A stretch of 64,000 nt of DNA, from positions 1,674,001 to 1,738,000 of the forward strand of contig NZ_LN831034.1 of NCBI RefSeq assembly GCF_002055535.1, in the 5' to 3' direction. Position 1 is the stretch's first letter. Each line of letters begins with the position of its first letter. This DNA comes from Streptococcus pyogenes (GTDB lineage: Bacteria > Bacillota > Bacilli > Lactobacillales > Streptococcaceae). Shown here one piece after another: positions 60,076 through 64,000 of this stretch. Position numbers and translations under genes: made by a program. The notes under the pieces are model-generated. The model did not search any database and was not told the origin of the DNA. It saw only the letters and a list, made by a program, of their open reading frames with translations.

Positions 60076-61833
60076 ATGCATAGAAAAACTATTATTGATT
60101 TCAAAGAGCTCGGGCAACGCTATCTTTTTGATGAGCCATTAGTAGAATTGGTAGCCAAGTCCTTAGATCAGGTCGGTCCAGTCATTGAAAAAGTACAACA
60201 CTACCAACAGCTGGGCTATTACGTGGTGGGCTATCTCAGTTATGAAGCAGCTGCTTTTTTTGACAATGCCCTACAAACCCATAATGACAGACTAGGCAAC
60301 GAGTACCTTGCCTATTTTACAGTGCACAAAACCTGTCAAAAAAAAGACCTACCTCTTGATTATGACAGCATTACTATCCCTAACCAATGGGTCAGCGCAA
60401 CTCAAAAAGAAGCCTATCAAAAAGCCATTGAAACCATTCACCGTGAGATGCAACAGGGCAATACTTATCAGGTTAACTACACCCTTCAATTAACTCAGGA
60501 ACTCAATGCAGCTGATAGTTTAGCCATTTACAATAAACTCGTCGTTGAACAGGCTGCTGGCTACAATGCCTACATCGCCCATGATGAGTTTGCCGTTATT
60601 TCAGCTAGTCCTGAATTGTTCTTTAAACAAGAGGGCAACAGGTTAACTACTAGGCCTATGAAAGGCACCACCAAACGAGGGGTTAATAGCTGGCTGGATC
60701 AACAAGAACATGACTGGCTCCAAGCTGACGGGAAAAACCGTTCTGAAAACATGATGATTGTGGATTTGCTCCGCAATGACATGGGGAAAATTTGCCAAAC
60801 AGGCAGTGTTCGTGTTGATAGGCTCTGTGAGGTCGAGCGATACTCTACCGTCTGGCAAATGACCTCAACTATTGTTGGTGACCTCAAAGCGGACTGTGAC
60901 CTGATAGACATTCTCAAAGCTCTCTTTCCTTGTGGCTCTATCACAGGGGCACCAAAAGTCTCCACCATGGCAATTATCACATCTCTGGAGCCAAAACCAA
61001 GGGGGATTTATTGTGGAAGTATTGGCATTTGCCTACCTGATGGTCGCCGTTTCTTCAATGTTCCCATTAGAACCATCCAGCTCAGTCATAATCAAGCTAC
61101 TTATGGTGTCGGAGGCGGCATCACTTGGCAAAGCAAGTGGGAAGACGAATACGAGGAAGTCCATCAAAAAACAGCTTTTCTCTATCGGCACAAACAAATC
61201 TTTGACCTCAAAACAACCGCCAAGGTGGAACACAAAAAAATAGCCTTCCTTGAGCAACACCTCAATCGCCTTAAAGAAGCAGCCACTTATTTTGCTTACC
61301 CTTATAATGAAAAAGCTTTGCAGAAACAACTGTCAACCTATTTGGAAAATAAGAATAATGCTGCCTACCGTTTGATGATTCGTTTATCCAAAGATGGAAA
61401 GATTAGCCTCTCTGATCAACCCTTGGAACCTTTGTCAGCCGATTTTCTGACAGCTCAACTCTCTTTACAGAAAAAGGACGTGACAGCTTCGCCTTTTACC
61501 TACTTTAAGACCAGCTACCGGCCTCATATTGAGCAAAAATCTTATGAACAGCTATTCTATAACCAAGCGGGGCAATTATTGGAAACGTCCATTGGCAATC
61601 TCTTTGTTCAGCTGGGTCAGACCCTCTACACACCACCAGTGGCTGTGGGGATTTTACCAGGACTTTTTCGCCAAGAACTGCTAGCTACTGGTCAAGCTCA
61701 GGAAAAAGAGGTGACACTAGCTGATTTAAAAGAGGCTAGCGCTATTTTTGGAGGAAATGCTGTCCGTGGCCTTTATCCTCTCAACCTTGAGCTTACTCAC
61801 CTTGATGCCCTCTTAGCTAAGAGTCAAGCCTAA
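60076..61833 (+). CDS. pabB: aminodeoxychorismate synthase component I fused to a PabC-like lyase
   Basis: 585 residues from ATG 60076. Residues ~1-375 are the chorismate-binding domain (VNYTLQLTQEL, ISASPELFFKQEGNRLTTRP and MKGT, DLLRNDMGKIC, GSITGAPK, YGVGGGITWQSKWEDEYEE). Residues ~385-585 resemble the aminotransferase class IV 4-amino-4-deoxychorismate lyase (LLETSIGNLFVQ, GILPGLFRQELL). The fusion would make p-aminobenzoate for folate with PabA. No ribosome site; the promoter abuts the ATG. Confidence 0.9.
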   Translation: MHRKTIIDFKELGQRYLFDEPLVELVAKSLDQVGPVIEKVQHYQQLGYYVVGYLSYEAAAFFDNALQTHNDRLGNEYLAYFTVHKTCQKKDLPLDYDSITIPNQWVSATQKEAYQKAIETIHREMQQGNTYQVNYTLQLTQELNAADSLAIYNKLVVEQAAGYNAYIAHDEFAVISASPELFFKQEGNRLTTRPMKGTTKRGVNSWLDQQEHDWLQADGKNRSENMMIVDLLRNDMGKICQTGSVRVDRLCEVERYSTVWQMTSTIVGDLKADCDLIDILKALFPCGSITGAPKVSTMAIITSLEPKPRGIYCGSIGICLPDGRRFFNVPIRTIQLSHNQATYGVGGGITWQSKWEDEYEEVHQKTAFLYRHKQIFDLKTTAKVEHKKIAFLEQHLNRLKEAATYFAYPYNEKALQKQLSTYLENKNNAAYRLMIRLSKDGKISLSDQPLEPLSADFLTAQLSLQKKDVTASPFTYFKTSYRPHIEQKSYEQLFYNQAGQLLETSIGNLFVQLGQTLYTPPVAVGILPGLFRQELLATGQAQEKEVTLADLKEASAIFGGNAVRGLYPLNLELTHLDALLAKSQA

Positions 61834-61865
61834 ACTGCCACTCATCTTTTGTTATTAAGGAACCT

Positions 61866-62432
61866 ATGATACTCTTAATTGATAATTACGATTCATTTAC
61901 CTACAACCTCGCCCAATATTTAAGTGAATTTGACGAGACGATTGTCTTGTATAACCAAGACCCAAACTTATATGACATGGCCAAAAAAGCTAACGCTCTA
62001 GTCCTCTCACCTGGTCCTGGTTGGCCCAAGGAAGCCAACCAAATGCCAAAACTCATTCAAGACTTTTACCAAACAAAACCTATCTTAGGAGTGTGTCTGG
62101 GACACCAAGCTATCGCTGAAACTTTAGGGGGAACCTTACGCTTGGCCAAACGCGTCATGCATGGGAGACAAAGCACCATTGAAACGCAAGGCCCTGCTAG
62201 TCTTTTTCGCTCCCTGCCACAAGAGATCACCGTCATGCGCTACCATTCCATCGTTGTGGATCAGTTACCAAAAGGTTTTAGCGTAACCGCTAGAGACTGT
62301 GACGATCAAGAAATCATGGCATTTGAACACCACACCCTGCCACTTTTTGGGCTACAATTTCACCCAGAAAGCATCGGAACTCCTGATGGCATGACCATGA
62401 TTGCCAACTTCATCGCAGCCATTCCCCGTTAA
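61866..62432 (+). CDS. pabA: aminodeoxychorismate/anthranilate synthase glutamine amidotransferase
   Basis: 188 residues, class I glutamine amidotransferase: ILLIDNYDSFTYNLAQYLSE, LVLSPGPGWP, ILGVCLGHQAIAETLGG (catalytic Cys), and LFGLQFHPESIGTPDG (His, Glu). Delivers ammonia to PabB; 32 bp downstream of it. TrpG and PabA are alike in sequence, but linkage to pabB and the absence of trp genes favour PabA. Confidence 0.9.
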   Translation: MILLIDNYDSFTYNLAQYLSEFDETIVLYNQDPNLYDMAKKANALVLSPGPGWPKEANQMPKLIQDFYQTKPILGVCLGHQAIAETLGGTLRLAKRVMHGRQSTIETQGPASLFRSLPQEITVMRYHSIVVDQLPKGFSVTARDCDDQEIMAFEHHTLPLFGLQFHPESIGTPDGMTMIANFIAAIPR

Positions 62433-62464
62433 TCTCATCCCCCAAAAGAAAGGAGGACAGTTAC

Positions 62465-63733
62465 ATGCCTGATCATTTAGCGCTCAGAATGCGCCCCAAA
62501 ACCATTTCAGAGGTCATCGGACAAAAACACCTTGTTGGCGAAGGCAAAATCATCCGTCGCATGGTGGAAGCAAATAGACTATCGTCCATGATCCTCTATG
62601 GCCCTCCAGGAATCGGTAAAACTTCCATTGCTTCTGCTATTGCTGGTACTACTAGATATGCCTTTCGGACCTTTAATGCCACCATTGACAGCAAAAAACG
62701 TCTCCAAGAAATTGCGGAAGAAGCTAAATTTTCTGGTGGCTTGGTATTATTACTAGACGAGATTCATCGCCTTGACAAGACAAAACAAGATTTTCTTTTA
62801 CCTTTACTTGAGAATGGCACCATTATCATGATTGGCGCAACCACTGAGAACCCCTTCTTTTCAGTGACACCCGCTATCAGAAGCAGGGTCCAAATTTTTG
62901 AATTGGAACCACTTTCTAACGAGGATATTAAAACAGCCATTCAGCTAGCAATTTCCGACAAAGAACGGGGATTTCCTTTTTTAGTGACAATTGATGATGA
63001 GGCGCTAGATTTCATTGTTACCGCCACAAATGGAGACCTACGATCTGCTTATAATTCCTTGGATCTAGCAGTCATGTCTACTTCTCCTAATGAAGATGGT
63101 AGTCGTCATATTAGTCTAGAGACAATGGAAAATAGTCTGCAGCGTAGTTATATTACCATGGATAAAAACGGGGACGGGCATTATGATGTTTTATCTGCCT
63201 TACAAAAATCCATTAGAGGTTCTGATGTCAATGCTAGCCTGCACTATGCCGCTCGTTTAGTAGAAGCTGGAGACTTGCCTAGTTTAGCAAGACGATTGAC
63301 CATTATTGCTTACGAAGATATTGGCTTAGCCAACCCTGACGCCCAAGTTCATACCGTCACCGCACTAGATGCCGCCCAACGCATTGGTTTTCCAGAAGCT
63401 CGTATTCTTATCGCTAACGTGGTCATTGATTTGGCTCTATCACCTAAATCCAATTCAGCTTATTTAGCTATGGATGCAGCTTTAGCTGATTTGAGAACAT
63501 CAGGCAACCTCCCCATTCCAAGACATCTTAGAGACGGGCATTATGCTGGCAGCAAGGACCTAGGCAATGCCAAAGATTACCTCTACCCACACGCCTACCC
63601 TGAAAAATGGCTCAAACAACAATACCTACCAGATAAATTAGTAGGACATCATTATTTTGAAGCCAATGAAACCGGTAAATACGAACGCGCACTTGGTTCA
63701 AATAAAGAGCGTATTGATAAGCTCTCAGACTGA
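62465..63733 (+). CDS. rarA: replication-associated recombination protein RarA (MgsA)
   Basis: 422-residue AAA+ ATPase: LRMRPKTISEVIGQKHLVGE at the start, Walker A YGPPGIGKTSIASAIA, Walker B LLLDEIHRLDKTKQDFLLP, sensor IGATTENPFFSV, then the RarA-specific C-terminus (DGHYDVLSALQKSIRGSDVN). Acts at stalled forks and on single-strand DNA-binding protein in other bacteria. AAAGGAGGACAGTTAC ribosome site. Confidence 0.95.
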   Translation: MPDHLALRMRPKTISEVIGQKHLVGEGKIIRRMVEANRLSSMILYGPPGIGKTSIASAIAGTTRYAFRTFNATIDSKKRLQEIAEEAKFSGGLVLLLDEIHRLDKTKQDFLLPLLENGTIIMIGATTENPFFSVTPAIRSRVQIFELEPLSNEDIKTAIQLAISDKERGFPFLVTIDDEALDFIVTATNGDLRSAYNSLDLAVMSTSPNEDGSRHISLETMENSLQRSYITMDKNGDGHYDVLSALQKSIRGSDVNASLHYAARLVEAGDLPSLARRLTIIAYEDIGLANPDAQVHTVTALDAAQRIGFPEARILIANVVIDLALSPKSNSAYLAMDAALADLRTSGNLPIPRHLRDGHYAGSKDLGNAKDYLYPHAYPEKWLKQQYLPDKLVGHHYFEANETGKYERALGSNKERIDKLSD

Positions 63734-63781
63734 CTGCTAGTTTTAAAAATCGCAACCGATTTCAAAAATCGATAATTTTGC

Positions 63782-63809
63782 TTGAAAAAATTTTAAAAAG
63801 TGGTATTAT
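63782..63809 (+). promoter_or_regulatory. promoter of a non-coding transcript
   Basis: TTGAAA (63782-63787), 16-bp spacer ending TGG, then TATTAT (63804-63809). There is no open reading frame downstream to the window end. Confidence 0.65.
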
Positions 63810-63815
63810 AAAAGT

Positions 63816-64000
63816 ACAGAAACATTGCTGTGGCATACGAATCCACATCTAAGTGTTGACCGACTATTTCTTTGTATTTTCGGGAAACAAAGACTCTTTC
63901 TAGTCTGCAAGCCGTTTCACGCGGACGCAACTTCCAAGAAAGAGCGCGTTACCCACCTGCTTATACTGCGCGGGCTCAATACAAAAACGTGGATCACCGG
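63816..64000 (+). ncRNA. ssrS: structured RNA, possibly 6S RNA, cut by window edge
   Basis: At least 185 nt follow the promoter without coding capacity and with base composition higher in GC than intergenic DNA here. ATCCAC near the 5' end can pair with GTGGAT near 63990, closing a long stem. Internal hairpins include CTTTGT/ACAAAG and AGACT/AGTCT. A long hairpin of ~200 nt with its own promoter fits 6S RNA, which regulates RNA polymerase. The identification is inference; the gene beyond 64000 is not visible. Confidence 0.45.

Overview
This window is chromosomal DNA of a low-GC streptococcus, almost certainly Streptococcus pyogenes (group A). Three observations support this: an intact streptokinase gene (ska), a cell-wall-anchored streptococcal collagen-like protein of the Scl1/SclA type two genes away in the order ska-dtd-relA-sclA, and a complete lac.2 tagatose-6-phosphate operon. 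Most of the window is core genome on the minus strand. Plus-strand genes are lacR.2, the relBE pair, def, ska, nrdI, pabB, pabA and rarA.

Layout: 1-6985 holds the lac.2 operon (lacA-lacB-lacC-lacD-lacF-lacE-lacG, with lacG cut by the window edge) and the divergent repressor lacR. 6986-7355 has no convincing gene but two inverted repeats. 7356-9535 is a small decayed integrated element at the 3' end of rpsI. It is bounded by a 53-bp direct repeat of the rpsI 3' end and carries a RelBE-type toxin-antitoxin pair, a broken tyrosine integrase and GGTATCAA repeats that look like integrase arm sites. 9483-20623 holds rpsI-rplM with an L13-type leader, an Xre regulator with a membrane protein, degV, rae1-rlmB, a secreted membrane-anchored protein, cysS-mrnC, cysE, an SseB-like gene and pnp. 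20904-25387 is an ascorbate-type (Ula/Sga) PTS locus whose EIIC gene is frameshifted. 25739-28566 has rpsO, a scar holding remnants of an MFS transporter and a Crp/Fnr regulator, def, an FMN reductase and a MarR regulator. 28676-39317 has polC, proS, rseP, cdsA, uppS, yajC and a thioredoxin-like gene.

39459-47175 is an alpha-glucan block: cell-wall pullulanase pulA, dexB, the shared ABC ATPase msmK and a PucR-type regulator. 47535-52930 is the virulence segment (ska, dtd, relA, sclA). 53312-63733 has nrdI, an endonuclease/exonuclease/phosphatase protein, a glucose/maltose-family PTS EIICBA, rsmE-prmA-DUF3013, the folate genes pabB(-pabC fusion) and pabA, and rarA. The right edge starts a promoter-driven, gene-less structured transcript that may be 6S RNA.

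Sugar control is a recurring theme. Cre-like or MalR-like sites lie at the promoters of lacA, the Ula-type regulator, pulA, dexB, msmK, the PTS gene at 57275 and sclA. I did not find a wholly new multi-gene system. The best leads are the rpsI element, a pair of apparently leaderless genes (rlmB and pabB) with identical promoter-to-ATG geometry, the tandem 21-bp repeats upstream of ska, the deletion scar at 26.4 kb, the ulaA frameshift, and the 13-bp inverted repeat upstream of the PTS regulator.
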